A stretch of 64,000 bases of DNA from Chlorokybus atmophyticus. Its lineage: Eukaryota > Streptophyta > Chlorokybophyceae > Chlorokybales > Chlorokybaceae. How positions within the stretch are numbered: position 1 is the first letter of the stretch; each line of letters opens with the position of its first letter. The DNA lies in the NCBI GenBank assembly GCA_009103225.1, contig RHPI01002090.1:1112991-1176990 (forward strand), written 5' to 3'. The notes beneath the pieces were generated by a model, which was not told the DNA's origin, made no database searches, and saw only the letters and a list, made by a program, of their open reading frames with translations. Positions 32,868-44,501 of the stretch are shown here, one piece after another. Position numbers and translations under genes: made by a program.

Positions 32868-35800
32868 ATGGCCTGGCGGGTGGGGCGGGGGCTCGCCGCC
32901 GTAGCCGGGGGCCTGGTGTTCGGCAACCCCGACGAGGATGGATGGTCTTCAGCTGGAGGGCAGAGTAACGAGGATGAGGCCGGCGTGGAGGCTCTGTTGG
33001 AGAGGATCGCCAACGGCACGCTCCCCTCCGACAGGTACAAGCCTCCACTCCTGCCACTCGCTACTGCACGCTTTTGGAGTACTTGGCTAGAACATTGTGT
33101 GATGATACACTACTATGTAAACTTCAGTTCACTTGGAAGGGTAGTAAAGCGATCCAGCTTGCAAAGGGCTATCAGCTGCTGGTCAAACTTCTGACGTTTT
33201 CACCTGTGCGACCCTGCTGCGATTGGAGCTTGTCATTGCTTGCTATCATGCCTACCCGCACGCTACTGCGATCAATATCGTTTCGTTTTGTGTCGATTTG
33301 TATGCAGTTGCTAGTAGTCCCCACGACAGTCGATCAGACCACAGCGTCGTCGCCGTGCCCACATCATGCATGCGATGTAGCCACTTTGCTGTTCCACGTC
33401 CAAACCCTCAATTGTGACCCCAAATAGGTTTCTGATGGTTGCATGCTTGACTTGGGGCAAAGAGCTTGTGCTTTCGTGTTTGCCTGTGTACAGTTGCCAT
33501 GTCAGGGGTCCTGCAACGACCATGTTACAGTGTTCAGTGTGCATGGCGAATATTGCTGATGTGGCACGGTTCTGAGCAACTTGTGGGCCGACAGGCGATC
33601 CGCTGTGATGACTTTGCGCGATGAGACTGTTGATTCAACAACTGCACAGCTGGCGGTTGGCGCCATGGGGTTTCCCGTGCTAACAGGCGTGTTGCGAGAC
33701 GAACGACAGGACACTGAGATGGTGCATATTACTTGCCGTATTCTTGTGTTTGCGACAGCTACTGTGCTGCACACATTGCTTGCGCTTGGCTGTGGTCTCT
33801 TATGAGTTATGCTTTGCAGATTCGAGCTGCATTGGAGGTGCTGCTTAATGCTATGGGCATTACAGGGGCACCTCCGCCAGCGGACGGCAAAGGCATACGT
33901 CCTGCCGCTGTGAACGCAGAGCTGTTTGTCAACAGCAAGGGCAGCGTCTCACTGCTCCTTTCCCTGCTGGTGAGTTTACTCATGCACGTGCGCGCTGGCA
34001 TGCGGTGAGAATTGAAAGCATGCGTGCACAGGAAGAGGAGGACTTTTATGTTCGCTACCACGCTGTACAGCTGCTCACGTTGCTGCTGCAGCATTCAAGT
34101 GGCAGGTTTGTGTCTTGGACTCCTCAACTTCATTAGATCATCAATCTCCATGCTTGAAAGTCAACGACCATACGCATTACTCCAGTCTGCTAGCGTGACA
34201 AGGGTTTCGTTAGGCTTCAGGAGGTAATCCTGCAGAGCCCAATGGGTGTGTCGCGCTTGATGGACATGACGTTGGAGCGTGAGGTGCGTGGTTTGGAGCT
34301 GCTTGCCTCCTACTACCTTGACAGGATGTTGAAAGCGATGTCAACCAGGCAGCGAGCATGCAGTCATCACTGATGATGCAGGTCATTCGCAATGAGGCGC
34401 TGTTGCTGTTAGTGGCATTGACGCGGAGTAACGACGAGATACAAAAGATTGTTGTATTTGAAAGCGCGTTTGACCGCGTATTCAGTATCATCTCTGAAGA
34501 GGGTTATGCGGAGGGAGGCATCATCGTTCAGGTGTTCATGCAGTTGCTGTCATGTGTGTTGGACTGGGTGTTCATGCGCTTGTTAGCAGCTGTTGCCAGA
34601 TTGTCAGTCTGGTCGCAGCACATGGCTAAAACTTGTGGTAACAGGATTGCTTGGAGCTGCTCAACAATCTGTTGCGGGGCAACATCTCCAACCAGGTTAA
34701 TTCTGCAATTTCGCTGTGGTTATTAGCTGTCAAGCCCTTGAACACATGACATCTACAGGTATACTTCCGCGAGTGCGGCTTTATGCAGCAAGTGCCTCCG
34801 TTGATTCGGCAGAGAGCGTCATCGTTAGAAACCCTGTCGCGGCAAAAGGTTGACAGTTGGTGTTGAGCTAGTTGCTGGTAGTAGATTCCATGTTGCAAAC
34901 AGCATGAAACTTTTCAACGAGTCGACATGTCTCACTTGATGCCAATGCTGTGCACTTCTTCATCCGTCAGTGAACGCTAGACAATTCGCAGGCAACCAAC
35001 ATTCTGTGCGCACTGGAAACTGTTGCTTTGCTGCTTTCTCGTGGTAGCGGACAACCTGAGATGGTCGCCAACTGCCTCGCAAACCAAACACTGCTGGGGC
35101 AGGTTGGTTCCCAGATTGCTATTGGTTACACAGGCGGTGGGTGCATAGACAGGGGACGTTGCTATCTCAACTTGCTTTCCGGTTGCAGAGCAAAATCATC
35201 GAGGCATTGTTGCCGCTGGCTTTGGAAGGCCGAGTGTCGTTGGTGCCCATCCGTGCACAAGTAAGGAGAGTTATCTGCATGAGCGACACATTCTGGTCCA
35301 ATTGTTTGTTGGCTCTCTATTGACAGCTACTGGCAGGCACTCTTCTGCTTGAGTATGCTGGTAGAGGGCCATGCAGGCAACTGTGACATTCTTGCGATTG
35401 CGGAGGTTGAAGACCGTGCAACAGCCACATCCATGCCGGCGTTGAGTGCTGCCCTGCGTTCTGCACTTGTTGCAGCTGATCCAGTGGAGAGGCGAGCTGC
35501 GCTTGCTTTATTTGCGGCGTTCTGCAAGGTAACAGTGGTTTGCTCACTCCAACCCTACCCACTTTGATTTGCAGCTCACAGACACCAACACTCTCAATGA
35601 TGTTTACAAAAGCTGCGCCTGCTTTAACTGTTGCGCTTGGATGCTGATTTGTCGTACTTACAGGGCAACAGAGACGGACAGGAAGTGCTGGTGTCAACGA
35701 TCACTCCGCTGCCTCAGGCAGATGCACACTCACTGCGATCCCTGGGGCCTGAGGCTAGCAATTATGCATCTTTTGGCAGGTAAGCTCGTTTGCTTCCACA

Positions 35801-37910
35801 AACCTCTTGAGTACTATGCTGTAAGACTTTTGCGCACTGACGGGGCATGCCACCAGTTGTTAGGACAGACTCAGCTGACTATGCCATTTGCAGTGCTCTA
35901 ATCAAGGCGTTGCTGGTTGAGGATGGACAAGGTGATCTACAGGTTATGCTTGCAACAGTTTTACTGTAGCAATTGGTGCTCACGCATGCTCCAACATGAA
36001 TAGTCGCTTAAGGAACTAGTCTTTGCAGGTCAGCTGTCGGGCAGCCGCTGTCCTCGCGCATGTGCTGAAAAACAACACAAGGTGCAAGCAGAAGGTATGC
36101 GGCCCTTTGCTGGTGCGATCTGATTATATTTTCTGCATCAGTCTTGCGCAAAGCACTCACTGCACGGAATTTTTTAGATTCTACAGATTCCCCTGGAGAT
36201 TCCTGCCTCTCCAGCATCACCACCAGACCTTCTCATGCCGCGCATTGTACAGTACCTGTCCACCGCAAACCGCACAGAGTCGACAGGCTGGCAGTTGCAG
36301 CCTGTGCTTCTACGATTGCTGGCCACATGGCTGTATGACTGCCCAGCCGCTGTTTCGGCTTTCCTCTCCACGCCATCGCACTTGCCGTTCCTTGGTGAGT
36401 TAGGCTGTGACTAGTGCTGTAAAGCATATAGGTTGTTAACTGGCCCATGCATGTCACATGGGTTTGGTCATCCAGTCGCACTCATTGTTGATTCGCCATT
36501 TGCGCTTCCAGCTGACATCGCCAGTCGAGGGACAACCATTCATGCAATGGGTCTGGCAGCTGTGGTATTGGGTCTGTGCCTGGTTTACAATGCAGATGAC
36601 ACCGCCGCCCATGCATCAACGGTAGCAACTGAACATGTTCATGGTATTTGTTGGCTCAGCACTTGGTTTTGAGGGCAAGTGGAACATGTCTGACTGAGCT
36701 GGTCTGTGCAGGTGCTTGACGTGATCAACATCCGCATAGGACTGCCACAGTACTTTCAGAGATGGTATGTCTCTGGACACTTCACACTTCACAACACTTC
36801 CCTTCCCTTCACACTTCACTTCACACTCTTTACTTCACACTTCACTTGACTTCACTTCACACTTCACAACAACCTGCGCTGGTGTGCACGTGCTGACCGC
36901 CACATCGCAGGACCGACATGAGGCGCAGTGATCTTTTCCTACAAGCAGCTGCAGCACCCAAGCTGCCAAAGGCCATGACTAGAGCTACAGCGGCGCAAGC
37001 CTTTTCTGAACCAGGTGCGTAGTGCGTATTGATTTGTCTGCAAGTGTCCCCCTAGAGGTGTAATGGTAGTTGCCTGTGGCCACTACGGACTAGCATAAAT
37101 TGTGATTTTGCAGGCAAGGATTCCAGTAAAGCTGACAGCTGGGATGTCCCCATCTACGATGCTGAGTTCGTGATGTTTGTTGAGCTGTGCGAGGAGGCTG
37201 TCAAGTCGAAAACCATTAGCCTGTATGCTCGGCCTGATCAGCGACAGCCTCAGGAGACGCAATCGCAGTCACCCGTGGTCATTGATGATACGGCGGACTT
37301 GCAGCATCAGCTGTCGCAGTACCGCGAGCTGGTGCAGCGCCTGCAGGCAGACATTCGTGACTTGCAGGCGCGCAATGCTCGTCTAACAGAAAGCGCCGTG
37401 CAAGTGGGCAGAGCTGATGCACTCGACTCCAGCGCCAGTTCAGCCGAGGTGGTCGAGCTGCGCGCGCGGTTGCAAGCCGCCGAAGCCGCTATGCAGACGG
37501 CCATCAACGACGCGGCCTCATTGCAAACGGCGTTGCACGAGGCACAGGCGACGATCGCCAAGTATGAAGCAGACTTGCAGGGTCTTTCCGGGGCGTACAA
37601 CACTCTCGAACAGGAAAACTACCGATTGGAAGAGCTGATGCAGATGCGACAGGGGGAAACAGCGCCAGCAGCTGCTGCCACTGCTGCGGTGCCATCTGAG
37701 GAAGCCCTGGCAGCGGCTCGTGAAGAGGGCCGTGAGGCGGCCGCTGCAGAGTTTGAGACGGAGATGAATGACTTGCTGGTATGCCTCGGGCAAGAAGAGA
37801 CCAAAACGGAACGCCTCCGCAACCGCCTTGAAGCCCTTGGAGTAGATGTAGATGCGCTCCTGGCTACAGCCGTGGAGCAAAGCGGAGCGCAAGGTGAGGA
37901 AGGAGGTTGA
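32868..37910 (+). CDS. General vesicular transport factor p115/USO1 (plant MAG4-like)
   Basis: This golgin tethers COPI and COPII vesicles at the Golgi. The ATG at 32868 starts MAWRVGRGLAAVAGGLVFG, close to the plant N-terminus. About 18-20 exons follow. Exon 1 ends at 33035 (S-D-R split) and joins 33595 (RRSAVMTLRDE). The armadillo-like head contains AQLAVGAMGFPVLTGVLRDE, GSVSLLLSLLEEEDFYVRYH, MGVSRLMDM, IRNEALLLLVALTRSNDEIQ, KIVVFESAFDRVFSIISEEG, DCLELLNNLLRGNISNQ and CALETVALLLSRG, each in its own exon up to about 35100. The middle covers 35190-37100. The last exon (from about 37115) carries DVPIYDAEFVMFVELCEEAV and a long coiled coil (QHQLSQYRELVQRLQADIRD onwards, heptad-like, about 150 residues), ending in an acidic tail. 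A simple CACTT-rich repeat fills one intron (36775-36870). Family confidence is high; individual small exons need transcript support. Confidence 0.92.
36775..36875. repeat. CTTCACA-type simple repeat in a p115 intron
   Basis: About 100 bp of irregular ACTTCAC and CTTCA units between two p115 exons. It is pyrimidine/A-rich and probably slippage-born. Confidence 0.8.
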
Positions 37911-38597
37911 GAGTTCAGGACAAGTAGGCAGTGTTGAAAACATCGTGTGGCACATTGTTTTGCGATTGCTCCCAGTGTATGTAGTGATCATCGTCCATGT
38001 AGTCAAGTCAACCCAATTGTCGGTGGAGCGCATATGCACAGATACAAAGCAATGCGAAGTAAAGAACATATGCACGCATATGTATTCAACACTGAAGGGA
38101 ACATGCACGCCTGGGCCCGGCATACATACACGTATTGCAAACTGTATGGCGCACTATGGTAGATTTAGAGCAGATGCATTAACGTTACAGTCAATACTAC
38201 CTGCTGATAATCAAAGTCAGCAAATCATTAGCTGACTCTTGGTTTGGTTAGGTTGAATCATATCAATCAATCTTAAACGACATTGCTTATGCCAAGCTAT
38301 TGCACATGTACACAGCAAGGTACTCTTGCAGGGCATTTTGGGGAGTTGGTCAATTGCGCAGTTGAAATATTGCAAGGGCTGTAGCGTAGTTTCAGTATAC
38401 CAATAACTACCCTGAAGATAGATGTCAGAAGATAACCGCGTCAGCTGTTGTCTCTGCCAGACATCCAGCTGAATGTCTCGCAGAAACACCCAGCGCTGTT
38501 GGACTAGACTTGTTTGCCAACGGGTCTGAGTTATGCGATTGGTATCATACTAATTGAAGCACAATGATATCGCGCTGTGCAGTATCATGCCCTCCCC
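37911..38597. other. Intergenic region before the sequence gap
   Basis: No gene was recognised. This is the 3' flank of p115. A short CCCTCCCC run abuts the gap. Confidence 0.4.
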
Positions 38598-38919
38598 NNN
38601 NNNNNNNNNNNNNNNNNNNNNNNNNNNNNNNNNNNNNNNNNNNNNNNNNNNNNNNNNNNNNNNNNNNNNNNNNNNNNNNNNNNNNNNNNNNNNNNNNNNN
38701 NNNNNNNNNNNNNNNNNNNNNNNNNNNNNNNNNNNNNNNNNNNNNNNNNNNNNNNNNNNNNNNNNNNNNNNNNNNNNNNNNNNNNNNNNNNNNNNNNNNN
38801 NNNNNNNNNNNNNNNNNNNNNNNNNNNNNNNNNNNNNNNNNNNNNNNNNNNNNNNNNNNNNNNNNNNNNNNNNNNNNNNNNNNNNNNNNNNNNNNNNNNN
38901 NNNNNNNNNNNNNNNNNNN
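38598..38919. other. Assembly gap of N bases
   Basis: The run of N covers about 322 positions. The right edge is a (CT) microsatellite (38920-38946), which probably caused the sequencing failure. Frames predicted across it are meaningless. Confidence 0.99.
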
Positions 38920-38946
38920 CTCTCTCTCTCTCTCTCTCTCTCTCTC
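38920..38946. repeat. (CT)n microsatellite at gap edge
   Basis: An uninterrupted CT run of at least 27 bases borders the N stretch. Its true length is unknown because the left end is in the gap. Confidence 0.95.
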
Positions 38947-40217
38947 CAATACGTAGCGGTACACATAGCACAACCATGCATGGGCGCGCACGCAGGCACG
39001 CACAAACGTGCACAAACACAGTTGTTGGTGCATGAAGTACCCAAAGGATTCGGTGTGAGTGATGTTGCGACCATAGTCTTTGCGCCCATTGTAGTGCATT
39101 CCCCCCTCTGTACCCGCACTTATAATCCGCTGCGCTGGAAGCTTATGCGTGTTTTACAAGTTTGCAATATAGATCCATATGCAATTCTCAAACACCAGCG
39201 CCTTTTGCTAGTGTCACCCAGTGGAAAATCAGTTCGTAACAGCGTGGAACATACGCTGCATCTCGCACACACTGCCCGAAACCACACACGAAGACCTGTA
39301 GCCATGGGTATAGACGTCACATCTCTTTTATAGCAGTCGAGCAATAATGTCTGACAATGTGATTTCTGTACTTGCACAGAACAAGCATGCAGGGGGAACA
39401 ACATGTGCAAAGTGTAGAACTCTGGCCACGAGCACGGCAATGGGACAAGGGGGCTGCAGGAGCAAACATTAATGGAGACCAATTGTTAATTTGGCAGTGC
39501 ACTGTGTGTTGTAGCGCCCTCCTTATGCTCACTTCTACTGGTTGTTTGGCCAACAGCGGCTCTCTCAACAGAAAACAGGATTTGTTGATCACATCATTTG
39601 TCAGTAGTCATGCGCCAAGAACGGTGTACACAAACATGCAATGATAGTGACATGCAGGCAATCGTCATACACTCACAAGTACCTGTACACGATTGCAAAG
39701 CGTCGAGCGCACATGCATGCATAGCACGCAACTTACCGTAACTAACACTCAACAACATCCGGTCCATACATCATGTGCAAGTATGCGCATGGAGACATAC
39801 GGAAAGATAGAGGGGCCTGAGATACAAGCAGTTACGACGCAATAATCAACAAGACATTGCAAACATAGGAGTTTAAACAAGCAAACCAAGCACATGGGCC
39901 CAACGCGAATTACACACAGGGCAAGATGAACGGTTTTCACAACTACCAAACCTGGAACCCATATCATTGAGAAATAGCTCCAACCACAACTTCCTCAAGG
40001 AGACAACCTTAGTTGTCCAACTTCGCACCAACACAAGTTCTAACAACTCAGAACACACTGTAGTACACTACACCCGCAACGGTGCAAGCCTATGTACAGC
40101 ACTGTTTGAACAGTGCTATGTGATGTGCAACAATCGAACTCGTTGCGGACTCCTCACGCCATCACACCGCTTCGCGCATGTCCCCTTCCTGGACAACAGT
40201 TCACAGCAACAACAACA
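38947..40217. other. Intergenic region between p115 and NHX genes
   Basis: About 1.3 kb without a recognisable gene on either strand. It should contain the 3' UTR of the NHX gene near 40000-40217. Confidence 0.4.
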
Positions 40218-43010
40218 TCATTCCACTTGCAAGGCCGCCACGCGCACGTCCTCGTCGGGCGGCTCTTGTCCCAGAGCTTGCGAGTAGGTGCTTCCTCCAA
40301 ACATTGGCTGCATGAAGCGGTCATCGACATAGCTCCATATATCGTGTATCCAAGTGGGGTGGCGTCCGCGTCGCACGAGCAGGAGGGGCTGCTGCAACAG
40401 CTGTCCGTCGGCATTCTCCGACAGGCCCGGCAAATGGGCGCTCACCGTGGACCCGCCGTCGGGGTTGTACACGGGGACGGACTCCACGCCTCCGTGCTTG
40501 GTGGAGGCCGTGATGAGCCAGCTGACCAGCGGCTGCGTGATGGCGCCGAAGACAAGCACCGACACGAGGACCACGAGCAGGCACGACACCACGATCGTGG
40601 CGTAGGGGCCGGGTCCCGCCGACGGTGAACTGGCGTTGGCAAACTGGTGGTACACCAATGCGACGGATATCGCCCCGCGCATCAGGCCGCCCCACCACAG
40701 CACCAGCTGACGCCGCGCGTCCAGACGCTGCGAGCGATCGGTGAACGCGTTCGACAGCCCCATCAAAGGAAACACAAACGCCGCGCGACCCAAAGCAAGC
40801 AGCAGGAACAACGCGCTCGCCACGCGTATCACGGTGGGCGTGTCCGCCTGACTCCATTTGCTTGGATCCAGACTATCAATGCCAACATACCTGTCCAAAG
40901 AAAAACCAACATTCTCATCCTTGTTAACTTCTTCCTTTCTAGCCAAAGCGAGCAACAGGAGTGATTCAACATGCTTACACGAAGGTGAATGTCTCAGCAA
41001 TGTAGGCAAGTGTCCGGAAAGCAAACTTGGTGGTAATCTTCGCGCCTTCCGCCATGGAGTGCCAGGTGTAATGGCTCATGATGATGCCGGTGAAGAAGAC
41101 CGTCATGATACCGCTCAAGTCCAGCAACTCCGCTATCAAGTACGAAAGGTACGCCAACAAACCCATCAAAGCCGTCTGCATCACACGCCACCGTTCATCA
41201 CACAACCACATACGAACGCACGCACGCATCACCCAAGCAATCGCAACAAGGGGTCACCTCATGGTCCGTAGAGTGTCGGTCCGGGAAGAAGACTCTGCGC
41301 ATGATGTACGCCGACAGCAGCCCAACAGCGAAACCCAGCATCACGCTGCTGATGAACAGGTAAACGATGTTCACGGCAATCTGCGCGAGCTCAGCGATGC
41401 CAAACTGCAATAGTTGCGTTCCAATCCGGTCAATTGCCCTCATGAGCACAACAGTGGTGGCATCGTTCAAAACTCCCTCCCCGAACATAAGGCTGTACAA
41501 CACCGGGAATTGGTTCTGGTCTAACACCTGCAAGTGTCAATTGCAATCAACCATGCAAGTTGTGGTGAGACGGTGAGCACACTGTTCGGACATCACACAC
41601 ACGCGCGCGCGCACACGCACGCGCACACTGGCTTCCGCACGCGTGTGCAGTAGTGGAAGAGTGATGCAACTGTTGCAATGAAAAGAACCACACACATTGC
41701 ACGATTCCCTCTTTTTTAACAGACCTGCAGAACCATGACTGTGTCCGTGGAGGAGAAGAGTGCTCCTATGGCTGCAAACAGGATAACGGACATAAAGGTA
41801 TGGTTACTACTAAGTATGTGCCAGACCAATCGATAAGCGGGTTAACACTTAACGCAGTGTTACCCCAAAGCAACTTAGCTCCAAGTACTCTTTCAGCAGC
41901 ATGGCTTACCTAGGTGATCGTTGACTGTGAGCGAGGGCAGACCCAAGAGAGGCAGCAGTATCATTGAACCTGCGACAGGCGGTGGGGGGAGGTTGTGGTA
42001 CTAGGCAAGACACACATGCACATGTTGTGCTTTGAGCATTTCACAGCGACAGCCAGACCTCAACATGGCCGCTCGCACTCATGTGTTCATAGACTAGGCT
42101 ACAATTTTTATGGAACATCATATCCATTGCGCGAATTACCTGTGGCGACAACAGCAACCGAGATGAAGGTGCCTATTACTCCAAACAGCATAATGCGTGT
42201 GAAGTTTCTGAAGAAGTTCTTCTTCTTCATCGAAAAGCCTACGGCACGCATGGCTGATTATACATTGCTCATGCATGCATTGACTATTGCGTGACGCACA
42301 TGCTGCTTGTGCTCGTGTGCGTGGCGGTACATGTTTGCGAGGGCACGAGGGCGCGCGGGTGTGCATGTGCATGCTCGCACATGCGTGTGCGTATTTATGT
42401 GCCTGATGGCATGAGCAAACGCACCAGAGTGATGGACACGAAGATTTACCTGCGTTGAATATGATGGGCGGTAGCAGGTAGATGAAGAATATTGTCTCGT
42501 CAAGCTGTAGAAGATGCAGGCTAACGCTTCCTTGCCTCATGCCTTGCACAATCAAAACGCAGCCTCCCGCAGCCATACCCTGTTGCACACGAAGTCATGC
42601 ATGCAGCACATCAGCCTGCTGGTACACGCTAATCTGACTGAAATGACAGCTGAAGTGCGTTTTCAAACTGAACATGCCGTGTAGAGTGCAGATGAGATAT
42701 GAGATTGTTACAACACAGAATAAGTGCAAAGCAGCCTGCGCTTGCTCAACCTGCGTGACCACAACTGCAAGAGTGGTTACTAGTTACTGACTGCTTCCCA
42801 CGACAAAACTCACCGCACACGCACGTAATAGTTTGTCACACTTGTATGCATGCGAGCCTTTCTTTTGTTTGTGTCCCAATGTCCACTTACTATGAGCACG
42901 TCCATGGAAGCCTCGTTGAGGAAGCGCGTCTGACGGAGGAAGGTCCCCGCGAAAATGCACGCCGTCACCGTCAGCGTCAGCAGCGTGATGCCCAGCACGT
43001 ACGGGTCCAT
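40218..43010 (-). CDS. Vacuolar-type Na+(K+)/H+ antiporter, NHX family
   Basis: The protein exchanges sodium or potassium for protons across the vacuolar or endosomal membrane. The ATG at 43010 starts MDPYVLGITLLTLTVTACIF. Exon blocks on the minus strand are about 42894-43010, 42450-42585 (with FFIYLLPPIIFNAG, the amiloride-binding motif as in plant class I NHX), 42140-42240 (FSMKKKNFFRNFTRIMLFGV), 41917-41972, 41725-41797 (FMSVILFAAIGALFSSTDTV), about 41262-41528 (FPVLYSLMFGEGVLNDATTV), about 40978-41175 (ALMGLLAYLSYLIAELLDLS and GIMTVFFTGIIMSHYTWHSM), and 40218-40890. The last block has WWGGLMRGAISVALVYHQFA and a cytosolic tail with HDIWSYVDDRFMQPMFGG. About ten to twelve membrane spans are expected. 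V-ATPase F in the same window belongs to the pump that supplies its proton gradient. Confidence 0.94.
41597..41632. repeat. CA/CG alternating purine-pyrimidine run
   Basis: About 35 bp of alternating CACACG/CGCGCG lies in an NHX intron. Such runs can adopt Z-DNA, but nothing more can be said from sequence. Confidence 0.8.
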
Positions 43011-44501
43011 GGTCGCTGCCGTCCGCCCAACAACAACCACAGCAGCAACGACTACCACCAGGTCAGTGAGCAACTAGCCGCAAATGAAGAGCGTGTATAC
43101 AACCACGTTCAGCTACCAAAGAGAGGTCATCCGGCAGCTCCTCTCTGCAGCCACCTGAGCGCCCCTGCCTGCGTGCGCCTCCTCCACCAGCGGCGGCGAC
43201 AGCAGCAGGGAAGCGCTGTAGGCGACATCAGCAGCGTATGCGTTGATGACGACGGTGAGGATTGTATCAAGCAGGCGCTTGCCTTCTCACTGAGAGGCGT
43301 GTTGCTGCCGCGCACTGCCGACCAACGCCACGAAGCGGGTCGAAGCCTGCGCTGAGTGTGGCCAAGGTGCAACGGCACATGTGCAATGGTCATGCACGCC
43401 GCATGACCGCTGTGCTCTGGCCACGCGAATGCGCTTATTGGCATGGCTGAAAGAGGAGGAGTCCTCGTCGTGCCAACGACGAGCAGCGTCGAGTGAGCAG
43501 ACGTGCTTGCGCCGCTGTCGTACTATCCAACGTTCTACCCACCGTTCTAACCAAGGCACTTCGTGCAACAGGTTGGTTGCTACCCTACTGCCAACTGCCT
43601 GCTGCTTCACACCCCTCCACCCCAACTGCACGCGCTTACCTACTGCACATAGCAATAGCTAAGCATTGCCCCTGCTATAGTAAAGTCCTTGCCGCTTGCT
43701 GCTTTTGCTTGCTTGTGCCTTGCTAGCTTAACCTTTTGCAATTGTTTTGCATCTGGCCTATAGATAAGCCTAGACATGCCTCTCCTTGCCCTGAACGCCT
43801 GCTATTTGCTGCTCACCCCTCCCCTAACCTCTGCCCAGCACGCAGGCAGGCTGCGAGTGGCAGCCCGGTTGAGGCCTTCATGCCATCCCCCCCAATTAGA
43901 CACCGTGGTGTCGCAACTTGCATTCTCGAGTGTCATGCTATACATACATCGTGTACTGAATACACAGTAAGCATCACAAATGCATGAATGCTGGTATAGT
44001 TCGCTCAACGGCAAGCTTGCAAACTGCACGCTCTGCAGGTCAAGACGAACTTGTGTCATTTACTCCCAATCAGCGGACACAACAAACATGCTTACAACGG
44101 TATGCATGACACATATGCAGCATATTATCTCTTGTACATAAGGACTTGTTGCAAGGCTTCCAGTCTATCCGCAGTCAAGCGACAACGGTGCTTGCGCACT
44201 CAGTGCACCAAGCTTTGACAAGCAAAATAGCAGACCCTGACGTCGCCACCATGTTAAATCATTGTATACCAGAAAGCAGCTGTCCAACTGTCCAACTCTA
44301 ACAACGCTCTAGGGCACCGAACAGCTCGTTGCAGCAGCAGCAGCAGCAGCAGTAGCGGCACATGTTCTCGTGTGAACTGGTCACGTGTGTTATTGAGTTT
44401 GGAGCGAGCGGAGGCAAATGCATGCCCAATCACCCTGCCAAGCTTTGTGTGCAATCTGTGCAACCCAACCCAACCTCTGTACAGTATAATACAAGATCTT
44501 T
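43011..44501. other. Intergenic region upstream of NHX and downstream of LIN1
   Basis: No gene was recognised. It carries the NHX promoter side and a (CAG)n run at about 44331-44351. The region near 43440-43500 has a short ACGACGAG inverted pair (CTCGTCGT/ACGACGAG). Confidence 0.4.

Noticed and set aside
38554-39333. Open frames crossing the N stretch
   Set aside because: They exist only because unknown bases were read as open codons.
41597-41632. Regulatory element in the NHX intron
   Set aside because: It is a plain CA/CG dinucleotide run with no other supporting signal.
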